Program-made: the position numbers and the translations under genes
Shown: piece after piece, positions 16,334-25,241 of the stretch
How the letters are laid out: each line of letters begins with the position of its first letter
Position numbering within the stretch: position 1 is the stretch's first letter
Assembly (NCBI GenBank): GCA_029593915.1
Contig: CP046147.1
Span: 1,798,001-1,862,000, forward strand
Direction: 5' to 3'
Length of the DNA stretch: 64,000 nt
From: Candidatus Lucifugimonas marina
GTDB lineage: Bacteria > Chloroflexota > Dehalococcoidia > Lucifugimonadales > Lucifugimonadaceae
Notes under the pieces: model-generated
Told to the model about the DNA's origin: nothing
Seen by the model: the letters and a program-made list of their open reading frames with translations, nothing else
Databases searched by the model: none

Positions 16334-17572
16334 CTAAGGACCGAACTCATTGACTCCGAAGGTCACGGTGTAAATCGCCAGACCTTCGGAGTCTGTTTTT
16401 AACACGAGTTCGTGTTTGCCAAATTCTGGGAGTTCGACGAGTTGGTAAAGGCGAGCTTCGTCTACTTCAACGACGCTCAAACCGTCTTCTCTCCACGTGA
16501 TATCCGCGCCTGTTTGATTACGCGAAAGCGGTTTCCCATCCAGCTCCACTACAAGCTCGGCAGGGCCGGCCTCAGAGCCCAATACAGAATTCACAGAGGT
16601 AGCGAAGAATTCGAATGCGAACTGAGAAGCCTCTCCAGCACGCACAGCACCGCTTACGACAGCATCTTCACCATTGATCCATTCGCCGTCTAGAAAGAAC
16701 TGCCCGTGACGACGAGTACCGTCATCTACGTAACCGACTAACGTGTCCGCAGCGATGTAATAGTCGTCCTGGCCGGCGTACAAGCCGTCAGAGAGGTAGT
16801 TCTTCGAATACCCCCCGTACAGCTCTCGGGTGATCGTGTGGGCGTTCTCTGAACGTTCGGGACTGACAGGGTTGATGGTCCTAAGATCATCAGTCTCTTG
16901 GCCAAGGCGATTGAGTTCAGCGAGTATCACGGATTCGAACTCCCGATACCCCCCCTCACCGAAATGCCGCAGTACGACATGGCTCTCGCCGCTAGGTGCC
17001 ACGGTGATCAAGTATTTCGAAGGCCAGAAATGGTTGCCGTACTTGCCCCATGTAGCTTTGTCGCTGTCGACAGCGACCGGATATTCGATTCCGTACCGTT
17101 CAACAGCATCCTGGATGTTTTCAGGAATTTTCTCGAAATCGAACTCGGGAGAGTGAACGCCAATAATCACCAACCCTAAATCCGCGTACGCCTGATGCCA
17201 TGCCTTAAGATATGGGAACGTTCGCACGCAGTTCACACAGGTGTAAGTCCAGAAATCGAGAAGCACGAGCTTGTTGTCGGCCGACAATTGGCTGATTTCA
17301 AGCGGATCAGAATTTATCCAGCTGTTGATGCCAACCAGCGAAAGGTCTTCGAGTTGAAATTGTTCTGGTTGTCCAATAATTGCGAATTCATTTGAAGGCG
17401 GAGTTGGTGTGACGGTGGGGGGCAGAATTCCGGCTGCAGATTTTGGTTCCGCAGTTGGCATCACAACTTCATCCGCAGGCTCGGACTCTGCACACGAAAC
17501 GACTATCGCCAGAAGCAGCGATGTCGCAAAAAGTACGAATGGGGACGATTTAGTAGTCAGGCGAATCGGCAA
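16334..17572 (-). CDS. TlpA/DipZ-like thioredoxin-domain lipoprotein
   Basis: A 412-residue exported lipoprotein from a TTG start (an in-frame stop lies five codons upstream). Lipobox VVS-C, Cys27. A Pro/Thr-rich linker leads to a redoxin domain (about 75-225) with the active site WTYTCVNC (Cys112, Cys115), 'FPYLKAWHQAYADLGLVIIGVHSPEF' and 'YPVAVDSD'. This wording is close to the thioredoxin part of mycobacterial DipZ. Residues about 260-412 resemble the beta-sandwich, carbohydrate-binding-module-like C-terminal domain of DipZ. Probably a thiol-disulfide reductase outside the membrane. The electron-donating CcdA/DsbD membrane part is not in the window. Confidence 0.85.
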   Translation of the reverse strand: MPIRLTTKSSPFVLFATSLLLAIVVSCAESEPADEVVMPTAEPKSAAGILPPTVTPTPPSNEFAIIGQPEQFQLEDLSLVGINSWINSDPLEISQLSADNKLVLLDFWTYTCVNCVRTFPYLKAWHQAYADLGLVIIGVHSPEFDFEKIPENIQDAVERYGIEYPVAVDSDKATWGKYGNHFWPSKYLITVAPSGESHVVLRHFGEGGYREFESVILAELNRLGQETDDLRTINPVSPERSENAHTITRELYGGYSKNYLSDGLYAGQDDYYIAADTLVGYVDDGTRRHGQFFLDGEWINGEDAVVSGAVRAGEASQFAFEFFATSVNSVLGSEAGPAELVVELDGKPLSRNQTGADITWREDGLSVVEVDEARLYQLVELPEFGKHELVLKTDSEGLAIYTVTFGVNEFGP

Positions 17573-17692
17573 TCGGGTTACCAGTCATAAGAGTACGGAC
17601 GCGATTTGAGTGCGTGGATAAATCTTACGCAACTCCGCACGCACAGACTGATACGAACTTTTGCCGTCTAGCGACTCATTCCAGCTGAATCG

Positions 17693-19870
17693 CTAGCTGT
17701 CTGCCGGTTCTTCTATCTCGAGCACCTGATTCGTGTCGATCTCGGTGAGAATCTGCCGTTTGCCGCTAGGCCAGAGAATTTCGATCTCTTCGATTTCTTC
17801 AGCACCGCCAACGCCAAATGTCAGATCCAACGCGTTCATCGAAAGGAATGTGGAACTACCAAGCACGTCTTGAACCTGCTTAGGTGTTTCACCTTCATCA
17901 CCGGAAGTCGTCACCCACACCCGAGCGCCAATGCCATCGGCATTCGAGCCAGTGCCATCGATTCCCTGTCGGCCCTTGAGTTGAAGCGTAATCCAGTTAT
18001 TTTCACCGCCACCGTTCATCCAAACCATCAAAGGTCCATCAACGAGGTGTGTGCTTTCACCGTCAGGATTGAACTTCAGCCCTGACGAGTTTGTTCCGAT
18101 CAGGTCAGCGAATCCGTCACCATTTAGATCACCTTTCGCCAAACCCTTTCCGTTCTCATGGAATTCGGGTCCGATGCGCTGTTCAAGTCGGTTGAACCCA
18201 ACTTGGTTTGGCGACGTGTAGGTGTAATCAACATCTCAAGAATCGATCAAGTGTGATTCGACAGTCACGTCACTAAACGTGGCATCACCAGCGTTGAGCA
18301 GCATGCGACCGTAGCCGGGGAATAGAAAGCCACGAGGCCCTTCACCGGGAGAGATAATAGCGCCAAGCCAGTAGAGGTCCTGATCCCCATCATTTTCATA
18401 GTCGAAGAACGCGGTTCCAAAGCCAAAGTCATAAGCAGCAAGACCCGTAGGCGTGCGCCAGAAAGGATGTACCTTGTCGGGATCGAGAGATTCGGGTGGT
18501 GATCCTGCACTCGGCTCGACTTTGGTCGACCACGCTATATCTGGAAATACACCAATAGTGCCTACGCTCGGCACGCGTGCTGTCCCGTCGTTGCGGAGCA
18601 GATAGTGGTAACAAGTACCCCACTGGAAGTTGGCTGCGTAAGAGCAAGCACCACCGGGAGTGTTGTTGGGTCCGCGTGTCACCGGGTGGAAGCCAATGTT
18701 AGTGATGAACATATCAAGATCGGCATCACCATCGATATCGCCGAGCGCAAAGCCCATCCAGGCACCCGACTGATCGATACCCATCGGAGCAGTAATGTCC
18801 GTGAACCTAATATTCGAACCGCTTGAATCGTTGCGGTAAACCTTGAGCCGGTCGCCATCATCAGCTAGCCACAGATCGATGTCACCATCGTCATCGTGAT
18901 CGAAGAACAGCGTCGCCCAAGTCTCACCAGCGGGGTCTCCACCTCGGTTGCCTTTGTCGTCGAGGTGATCAGGATCAAAACCTTCGAACCCCTCCCCTTC
19001 TGCTGCACCTTCGGGGAAGATGATCGGCTCGCCAAACGAGTCACGCATCACGATCTGCGGGGCCACGAGTCTGGCTGATTCAGTGATATCTGTGAACGTC
19101 GAGTCGCCATTATTGCGGTACATGACGTTGTAGTGACCGGGATGGCTAGCGTGGTTGAACGATGTGAAATCGACGTCGCTACGGTTGCCGACATACAGAT
19201 CTAGCCACCCATCGTTATCAACGTCTCCACAGGCAATCGAGCCGGCTGAACGAACGTTAAGTTGATCCCCAAACCAACTTTCTGTGGCGTTCGTGAACGT
19301 GCCATCTTGATTATTGATATAGAGGCGATCTGCCGAGATAAACTCCAGTTCTGAGCCAGCCTCAGTAGAAATGTAATCGAGTTCGTCTCCTACTCGTCCC
19401 ATCGCTCCGATATACAGGTCTTGATAGCCGTCATTGTTGAAGTCACAGGCGGCTACCGCACTCGAATTGTGTGCAGCTGCTGCCACACCAGCTTGATCGG
19501 CAACATCGACATATGATCCGTCGTCGTTGCGGAACAGCTTATTAGCCTCCCCACGGGCTTCTTCGATAGGCGCGCCTGATTCAGCAGACGTGACATAAAA
19601 GTCGAGATCACCGTCACGGTCGAAGTCGAAAATTGCGACACCGGGGTAGCGGTTTTTGATCTCCGAACCTTCATCTAGAAGGTCGGGAGCTACGTTGGTA
19701 AATGGGCGTAGTTCGGCACTTTTGGTATCGGAAGCAAAGGATTGTTCGCTGCCATCCTCACTATCAGCATTTTCACATGCCACAAGCACAGAAATCGCAG
19801 CGAGAGCCGCAGATAGAAATAACCATTTCGAAGCAGGAATACCAATTTCAAGAGTTCGAGCAGGATTCAA
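17693..19870 (-). pseudogene. ASPIC/UnbV FG-GAP repeat lipoprotein interrupted by in-frame TGA
   Basis: Two open frames (18236-19870 and 17693-18142) lie in the same frame and together encode a CRTAC1-like protein of about 725 residues. Start TTG at 19870 with AGGTG upstream; lipobox VLVA-C, Cys32. FG-GAP/VCBS repeats rich in DxDxDG motifs ('FDFDRDGDLDFY', 'CDFNNDGYQDLY', 'GDVDNDGWLDLY', 'DHDDDGDIDLW') form a calcium-binding beta-propeller. The part after the stop holds 'GKGLAKGDLNGDG' and the ASPIC/UnbV domain ('VLGSSTFLSMNALDLTFGVGGA'). Alignment to the 40463-43705 protein continues straight through the TGA at 18236-18238, so a single nonsense codon splits it. The truncated 544-residue form lacks the ASPIC domain. 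Confidence 0.85.
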
Positions 19871-19946
19871 TTCGTGTCACCTATTGCAAACGCTATTTTC
19901 AACAAGCCGCGACTAGTCAGCCTAACTAACGACGTAGTTCAACGAA

Positions 19947-19962
19947 TGGTGAAATTTCACCA
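19947..19962. promoter_or_regulatory. 16-bp perfect palindrome upstream of the ASPIC lipoprotein gene
   Basis: TGGTGAAATTTCACCA is a perfect palindrome without spacer, 77 bases upstream of the leftward gene starting at 19870 and 32 bases after the SMP-30-like gene. Position and symmetry fit a dimeric regulator site; no T-run makes it a terminator. Confidence 0.45.
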
Positions 19963-19993
19963 AAGAGGCCAGTAGAAAGGCTAGTGACTGACT

Positions 19994-20887
19994 CTAGACA
20001 GCGAAGTCGGTGATGAACTCCGCTTTGCCCTGTATATCGAGCTTCACCCGGTAAAGATCACCGCCGCGATACGTGTTCATGTCGAACTCTGGCGGTTCCC
20101 ATCCGGTAGGAGTTGGATCGCCCGTGCCAAACGCAGCCGTTGTTACGTACAACTCGTTCAGGTCTTTCCCGCCGAACATCGCCGACGATGTTTGCGCTGC
20201 TGGAATTTCCACTCTGCGCTCTTCCTTGCCGTCAGGGTCGAATCGAACTACCGCGCCGCCGTACCAGATCGCCGACCAAACATAGCCTTCGCCATCGACA
20301 GTCATACCGTCTGGGATGCCCCAGTCATCGGGAATCGTGGTGAACACCCGCTTGTTGGTGATCGCTCCGGTAGCAGGATTGTGATCCCACTTGTAAATCT
20401 CGTGTTTTGGGGAATCGGTCGAATAGAAAGTTTTTAAATCTGGAGAAAAGCCCATTCCGTTGCACAGATCGAGCCCGTCGTCGATGATCTCGGCTGTTCC
20501 GTCTGGCTTGAACCGGAACAGCGTGCAAGAATCGAGATGTCCGCTACCACCATAGAAGCTACCATCGGGACCAACTGTTACGTCGTTGAGCTTGATAGGT
20601 CGACCCTCAACTTCACCACGGTGTAGCCAGGTGAAGTCGTCGTCGGAGTGCCACAGCTGCACACCTTCCCACGTACCAACCGTTAATCCACCCTGCTTGT
20701 TACGAGTTGCACCCGCGACGTTGTAACCCTGGTGTAGGAGCTTGTTCTCACCAGTAGAGGGATCGTAGTTCCAGAATTTCCCACCCTGAATATCGATCCA
20801 GTACAGCGACTGGGATTCGACATCCCAAACCGGACCTTCGCCGACCACGGCGTTTTCCGCTGCGAGTTTTTCTACCTCGTATCCCAT
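19994..20887 (-). CDS. SMP-30/gluconolactonase/LRE family protein
   Basis: A 297-residue six-bladed beta-propeller of the regucalcin/gluconolactonase family, with no signal peptide. Motifs: 'ENAVVGEGPVWDVESQSLYWIDI' (metal-ligand Glu in GEGPVW), 'KLNDVTVGPDGSFYGGSG' (Asn/Asp ligands), 'CNGMGFSPDLKTFYSTDS', 'IPDGMTVDGEGYVWSAIW'. Family members hydrolyse sugar lactones, the step that yields aldonic acids. That fits the sugar-acid dehydratases elsewhere in the window (inference). Confidence 0.92.
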   Translation of the reverse strand: MGYEVEKLAAENAVVGEGPVWDVESQSLYWIDIQGGKFWNYDPSTGENKLLHQGYNVAGATRNKQGGLTVGTWEGVQLWHSDDDFTWLHRGEVEGRPIKLNDVTVGPDGSFYGGSGHLDSCTLFRFKPDGTAEIIDDGLDLCNGMGFSPDLKTFYSTDSPKHEIYKWDHNPATGAITNKRVFTTIPDDWGIPDGMTVDGEGYVWSAIWYGGAVVRFDPDGKEERRVEIPAAQTSSAMFGGKDLNELYVTTAAFGTGDPTPTGWEPPEFDMNTYRGGDLYRVKLDIQGKAEFITDFAV

Positions 20888-21126
20888 TACATGCTCCTTG
20901 GCGTGGCTGTGCGTGCTGTATTCCTAGAGTCGAGTTGACAATTATTCAGGCGAGTCGTGAGTCTAGCTTAGTTGCAGGCCGACCCACAGTGTTACAGAGT
21001 TCTTGACCAAATTGCGCGCAAACCACGCGTTTTGCGGTATATTTCCGCCGCGGAAGCAATTTCGATAACAACGACTCGCCGTACTTGCTAGCCAAATAGC
21101 CGGTACCCAGTCAGAAGAAGTCAATC

Positions 21127-22614
21127 ATGCCATCAGATGTTTATTTCATGGACGCCCGAAGTGATTCGGCCGACACCAGCCTTATCGCGAAGACGACAAC
21201 GGTTTTCGATGCAGCAGGACTCGATGAGCTTGTTTCCCCCGGCGATGTAGTCGCTATAAAGCTGCACTGTGGGGAGTGGAACTCAAGCGCTTATCTTCGC
21301 CCGGTTTATGCCCGCGCCATTGCAGATCGGGTGAAAGAACTCGGTGGTCGTCCTTTCGTATGCGACACCACGACGTTGACTTACAGCCCGTTCTCAACTC
21401 GAGCCACTGAGCTTGACCTTTTACAGACTGCTGAGCGAAACGGATATTCGTCAGCGGTTCTCGGCTGCCCGTTTATCGTTGCTGACGGTTTTGTGGGCAC
21501 CAGCGACTACCGCGTTGATGTTCCTGAAGGTTATTTGCTGAAAGAGGCGTACGTCGCTCAGGCAATTGCCGCTGCTGATGTACTGATCACTCTGACTCAC
21601 TTCAAGGGTCACGGCATGGGCGTCATCGGTGGAGCATTGAAAAACCTCGGCATTGGTGCGCAGTCGAAGCGAGGCAAGTTCAACGTCCACATGGGCGGTC
21701 ACCCAAAATACGGTGTCGGCGCGGCTGTCGAGTTCGATGAGAATTTTGTAGTCGATAAAGAGGCTGATGTTGAGTGGAATCTGATTGAAGAAGCCTGCCC
21801 CATAGGACTCTTCGAAATTCGTGATGACAACACAATCGCCTGGGATCGAGACAAGTGCATGACTTGTCTTGGCTGTCTCGGCGTAATGAATCCACGAGGT
21901 ATTTTCCAGCCTAACCAGATGCTGTTCGATGCAACTGATATCGCTATCGGCGACGCTGCACTTGCAGTCTGCAAAACAGTTCCGAAGGTCGGATTTGTGA
22001 CCCTGGCAATCGATGTTTCGCCAAAATGTGACTGTGCAGGCTTCTCCGATATGCCAATCGTTCCGAACCTCGGCGTATTCGCCAGCAAAGATCCTGTGGC
22101 GATTGACCAGGCATGTGTCGATGCCGTCACTGAGTCTCCGGGAACTCCGGGTTCACTCAGTGAAGAAATGGGTGTCGAAGAAGCCGGTGAGCGCAAATTT
22201 GATCTCGCAGGTGCAGCTATCGAAGGTCTCTCAGAGCAGACGACTATCAATACTGCTGTTGTGAACGGTTTAGGTACTCGAGACTACGAGCTGCATCATG
22301 TCGAGCCGGTTGGCAGAGACAAGTTCAGGTTCCCGTACGACGAGCGACCTACCAAAGTCCGATTCCAGCGCATGTTCGAGAAATTCCAGCCGTTCCCGTT
22401 CGACCGGCATGACGGACACGGCTTCGACCGACTGCCTGAAGTCGATATTGAAGCGGTCAAACCGCACGATGGTCCGACGGTTGGAACCCACTCACACGCC
22501 GCCTACCACGGTGACGGTACGAGTCATGGTCCAAACGGTCACGGTGCTCCTGAAAACCAGTGGCACCCCGGCGAAGAAGGCACGCGAAGCCACTCAACAT
22601 CGCACGAACACTAA
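21127..22614 (+). CDS. DUF362 iron-sulfur protein with histidine-rich tail
   Basis: A 495-residue DUF362 protein. The core is shown by 'VVAIKLHCGEWN', 'GRPFVCDTTTLT', 'LITLTHFKGHGMGVIGGALKNLGIG', and a cluster of Cys224, Cys244, Cys247 and Cys250 ('EACPIGLF', 'DKCMTCLGC') able to hold a 4Fe-4S centre. The last 48 or so residues are low-complexity and contain ten histidines (THSH, SHGPNGH, SHSTSHEH), an apparent metal-binding tail outside the conserved domain. Family function is poorly defined. ATG at 21127 follows an A/G-rich stretch. Short gap to the next small gene. Confidence 0.88.
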   Translation: MPSDVYFMDARSDSADTSLIAKTTTVFDAAGLDELVSPGDVVAIKLHCGEWNSSAYLRPVYARAIADRVKELGGRPFVCDTTTLTYSPFSTRATELDLLQTAERNGYSSAVLGCPFIVADGFVGTSDYRVDVPEGYLLKEAYVAQAIAAADVLITLTHFKGHGMGVIGGALKNLGIGAQSKRGKFNVHMGGHPKYGVGAAVEFDENFVVDKEADVEWNLIEEACPIGLFEIRDDNTIAWDRDKCMTCLGCLGVMNPRGIFQPNQMLFDATDIAIGDAALAVCKTVPKVGFVTLAIDVSPKCDCAGFSDMPIVPNLGVFASKDPVAIDQACVDAVTESPGTPGSLSEEMGVEEAGERKFDLAGAAIEGLSEQTTINTAVVNGLGTRDYELHHVEPVGRDKFRFPYDERPTKVRFQRMFEKFQPFPFDRHDGHGFDRLPEVDIEAVKPHDGPTVGTHSHAAYHGDGTSHGPNGHGAPENQWHPGEEGTRSHSTSHEH

Positions 22615-22648
22615 ACAAAAAGTAATTTCTGGGGAGAACAAACAAAAA

Positions 22649-22909
22649 ATGGCAAGAGCGCAGGATATGCTCGATGAGGCTATCGCACTGCTGACAGATG
22701 CGAGCCAGAACGACCTCGCAGATCGACTTACAGCTCAGCGTGAAAAATTCTTCTTCACGTCACTCGCAGGTGTTCCACTTGCTAACAAAACCAAGAAGGC
22801 TGCAACCAAGTTGAGCGCTGATGGATCGGATGCGAACGTCGCAGCTGTGGCTGATCTCGTGTCTCAGATCGAAGACAAGGCTGACGCTCCGGGAACTGTG
22901 CTCACCTAA
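22649..22909 (+). CDS. Small hypothetical helical protein
   Basis: An 86-residue, mostly helical, charged protein beginning MARAQDMLDEAIALL. The frame is open further upstream inside the DUF362 gene, but the ATG at 22649 sits after GGGGAG (22631-22636) and is outside the preceding gene, so it is preferred. Its stop overlaps the next start (TAATG). No recognisable family. Context suggests a shared operon with the DUF362 protein and the epimerase. Confidence 0.7.
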   Translation: MARAQDMLDEAIALLTDASQNDLADRLTAQREKFFFTSLAGVPLANKTKKAATKLSADGSDANVAAVADLVSQIEDKADAPGTVLT

Positions 22910-23775
22910 TGGCAACAGTTCTTGTTACCGGTGGCGCCGGGAGCATGGGCCGATTGGTCTGTGCTCGGCTCGCTGCAGATGAACATAGAGTGCGTGCATT
23001 CGATCTTGCTTCAGCGAATTTTGAAGGTTTGCCTGACGGAGTTTCCGCGCTGCCGGGAGATCTAACTTCCATTGCTGACGTGAACGCCGCAGCCGATGGT
23101 GTTGATGCTGTTGTGCATCTGGCGGCGATTCTGCCTCCTACTGCTGATCAGTTAATCGAGCTTGCTCAAAAGGTTAACGTCGATGGCACGCAGATCATCG
23201 TTGATGCGATCAAGGCGAAAGCCCCCCACGCACGTCTTGTGTTCAGTTCTTCGGTGAGTGTTTACGGCACCCCGGCAAACGATGCTGAGATTTCAACGTC
23301 TCAGAAATATGATCCAGACGACAACTACGCTAGGACCAAAGCTGAATCCGAGCAGATCGTTGTAAATGCAGGATTAGATTCTTGCGTACTCAGGATTTCC
23401 GGAGTTTCGATTCCCGTATTTCAAGAACCACCCGCAGCATGGCCGTTTCTGCCTGATCAGAAGATCGAATTTGTGCACAGAGACGATGCTGTGAACGCAA
23501 TCGTCGCCGGCGTGACTGCCGAGCTCACCGACGCAACACGGGTTGTGAACGTTAGCGGTGGACCGTCGTGGCGGATGACGGGCTCAAAGTATGTCGCTGA
23601 CTATTTTGGAATGATCGAAGTCGATCCAGAAGCAGCGATCTATCAAGAGGAACCGGGGCACTTTTCTTGGTATTCAGACCAAGGCGGTAACGATGCTCTC
23701 AGCTATCAGCAGAACTCATATCCGCAGTACCTGGAGCAGCTTCAAGACGACATTGATCGTCTGATGGAAGAGTAG
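22909..23775 (+). CDS. NAD-dependent epimerase/dehydratase family protein
   Basis: A 288-residue extended SDR with an intact NAD motif (GGAGSMG, residues 8-14), 'VVHLAAILPP', Ser/Tyr/Lys catalytic signature in 'VFSSSVSVYGT' and 'NYARTKAESE', and 'VLRISGVSIP'. Substrate is unknown; nucleotide-sugar epimerases and aldose dehydrogenases share these motifs. Translationally coupled to the small gene before it and convergent with the next gene, with one base between stops. Confidence 0.9.
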   Translation: MATVLVTGGAGSMGRLVCARLAADEHRVRAFDLASANFEGLPDGVSALPGDLTSIADVNAAADGVDAVVHLAAILPPTADQLIELAQKVNVDGTQIIVDAIKAKAPHARLVFSSSVSVYGTPANDAEISTSQKYDPDDNYARTKAESEQIVVNAGLDSCVLRISGVSIPVFQEPPAAWPFLPDQKIEFVHRDDAVNAIVAGVTAELTDATRVVNVSGGPSWRMTGSKYVADYFGMIEVDPEAAIYQEEPGHFSWYSDQGGNDALSYQQNSYPQYLEQLQDDIDRLMEE

Positions 23776-23776
23776 C

Positions 23777-25150
23777 TCAACCGAGGTTGATTGGTCGCTT
23801 CATCGGCCGGCTTGCTGTTTGCTGAGCAGTGTTGAACTTGATTCGTCCAAACTCTGCCGCCCTTGCAGCATATGCTGCACGAGCCGATTCAGTCATCGTT
23901 TGAAATGCGACAACGGCGAACAAGACGATGCTCACGAAGCCAATGGCTCCCGAAGCACCCAGAGCACGTTCCCCCATCTCGGATATCGTGAACCCGAATC
24001 CGACTCGCAGCACAACGCTGGCGGTCACAGCAATGAAAGCAGCATCCATGAGCCACGGGTGTTTTATATCGGCTCCCTCGAATATCGGAATGAACCTCGA
24101 AGCTGCGCCGAAGATTAGGGTAGTGACGAATCCAAGCGTGAACACGTGCATCACAGGCAGTGAGACTTCGACAAGCATCACGTCGGTGATCGCAGCGTCA
24201 TCCAGTGCAGTCAGAATCAGCATCACGCAGGCGAGCACTAACCATCCGTAAGCAGTACGGATAAGCAAGCCATAGCGTGCATAGCCAACCGCAAATCGCT
24301 TGACAGGTCCACTGGCGGGTTCGAGCACCCGTAGTGCGAATACGTATACCAAAGCACCGAGCGAGGCCGTTATGAAGCCGAGAGACGCCACGATTTGGTC
24401 TAGATCGGCGAATCGCCCTGCTATCAACAGCACGAGACCGACCTGAACAAAAACTAATGCGGCAATATTCAGGCGTTCGTACATCGGCTTCAGTAGTAAA
24501 AATCCTCGAATCGCCCGTGCGGAAACTCCGAAGATGATGCTAGATATGAACCCGAACAGGGCTGTGTAAATCAGTGCCTCGTTCCACGGTGCGTAGCCCA
24601 GAGGAGCGCTGTCGATCGCCATTCGAAGCGTGATTGCCAGATGAAGTCCACCCGCAACGACCGACCAAAATATTCCCGAAATCATCCAAATTTCGGCGGG
24701 TCCAGATTTACTCTCTGACTTCCGGAAAACTTCGAATAAAGTCCAAGCGAAAACCAGCAAACCGGCGAACAGGAGAATTCCGCCAGATGCAACTAACGGA
24801 TCGCCAAACGAGGTTTTGTAAACGCTCTGTCCTGTGAATCGGAACAGCAGCCCGGCAACAACTAACCACATGCTTATTTTCTTCGGCATGGGATACCTGA
24901 TTGAGCTGGAGAAAAACCGGGGGACGACGTGATACGAGAATCCCATCACGAATAATCCAGCCCAACCAAACAGCTGTGCGATTCCATGCGACTGCGAGTG
25001 GGTTACCCACGTGAGACTCCGATCCATGCCAAGCAACGGCATGAGCAAAATCGCCGCGCCAGTCGAAAAACCGAGCAATATGGCGATGATCAGTGACGCC
25101 CGTATGAACGGACGATAGAGTCGTTGTGACGACCAGCCCTCAGAATTCAT
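23777..25150 (-). CDS. NnrS-like polytopic membrane protein
   Basis: A 457-residue protein with about twelve membrane helices. Near the N-terminus it has 'THSQSHGIAQLFGWAGLFVMGFSYHVVPRF', the signature of NnrS proteins. NnrS are haem- and copper-containing membrane proteins linked to nitric-oxide stress tolerance. Further conserved-looking blocks are 'MHVFTLGFVTTLIFGAASRFIPIFEG' and several histidines in helices. No denitrification genes are nearby, so a role in NO detoxification is known for the family only. Confidence 0.8.
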   Translation of the reverse strand: MNSEGWSSQRLYRPFIRASLIIAILLGFSTGAAILLMPLLGMDRSLTWVTHSQSHGIAQLFGWAGLFVMGFSYHVVPRFFSSSIRYPMPKKISMWLVVAGLLFRFTGQSVYKTSFGDPLVASGGILLFAGLLVFAWTLFEVFRKSESKSGPAEIWMISGIFWSVVAGGLHLAITLRMAIDSAPLGYAPWNEALIYTALFGFISSIIFGVSARAIRGFLLLKPMYERLNIAALVFVQVGLVLLIAGRFADLDQIVASLGFITASLGALVYVFALRVLEPASGPVKRFAVGYARYGLLIRTAYGWLVLACVMLILTALDDAAITDVMLVEVSLPVMHVFTLGFVTTLIFGAASRFIPIFEGADIKHPWLMDAAFIAVTASVVLRVGFGFTISEMGERALGASGAIGFVSIVLFAVVAFQTMTESARAAYAARAAEFGRIKFNTAQQTASRPMKRPINLG

Positions 25151-25241
25151 TCTTCAATTCTGGGCATACAAGGTCAACAGCGGGACGATTCGCTGTGAAG
25201 GCTGCGTGTTACCTCAGCAGCTCTGTTCGACGGCGATGAGG

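Noticed and set aside
18236..18238. Selenocysteine recoding of the in-frame TGA
   Set aside because: The aligned paralogue has no Cys at this position and ASPIC proteins are not redox enzymes; nonsense mutation or error is simpler.
22298..22648. Long N-terminal extension of the small gene at 22649
   Set aside because: It overlaps the DUF362 coding region in another frame, and the ATG at 22649 has its own ribosome-binding site.
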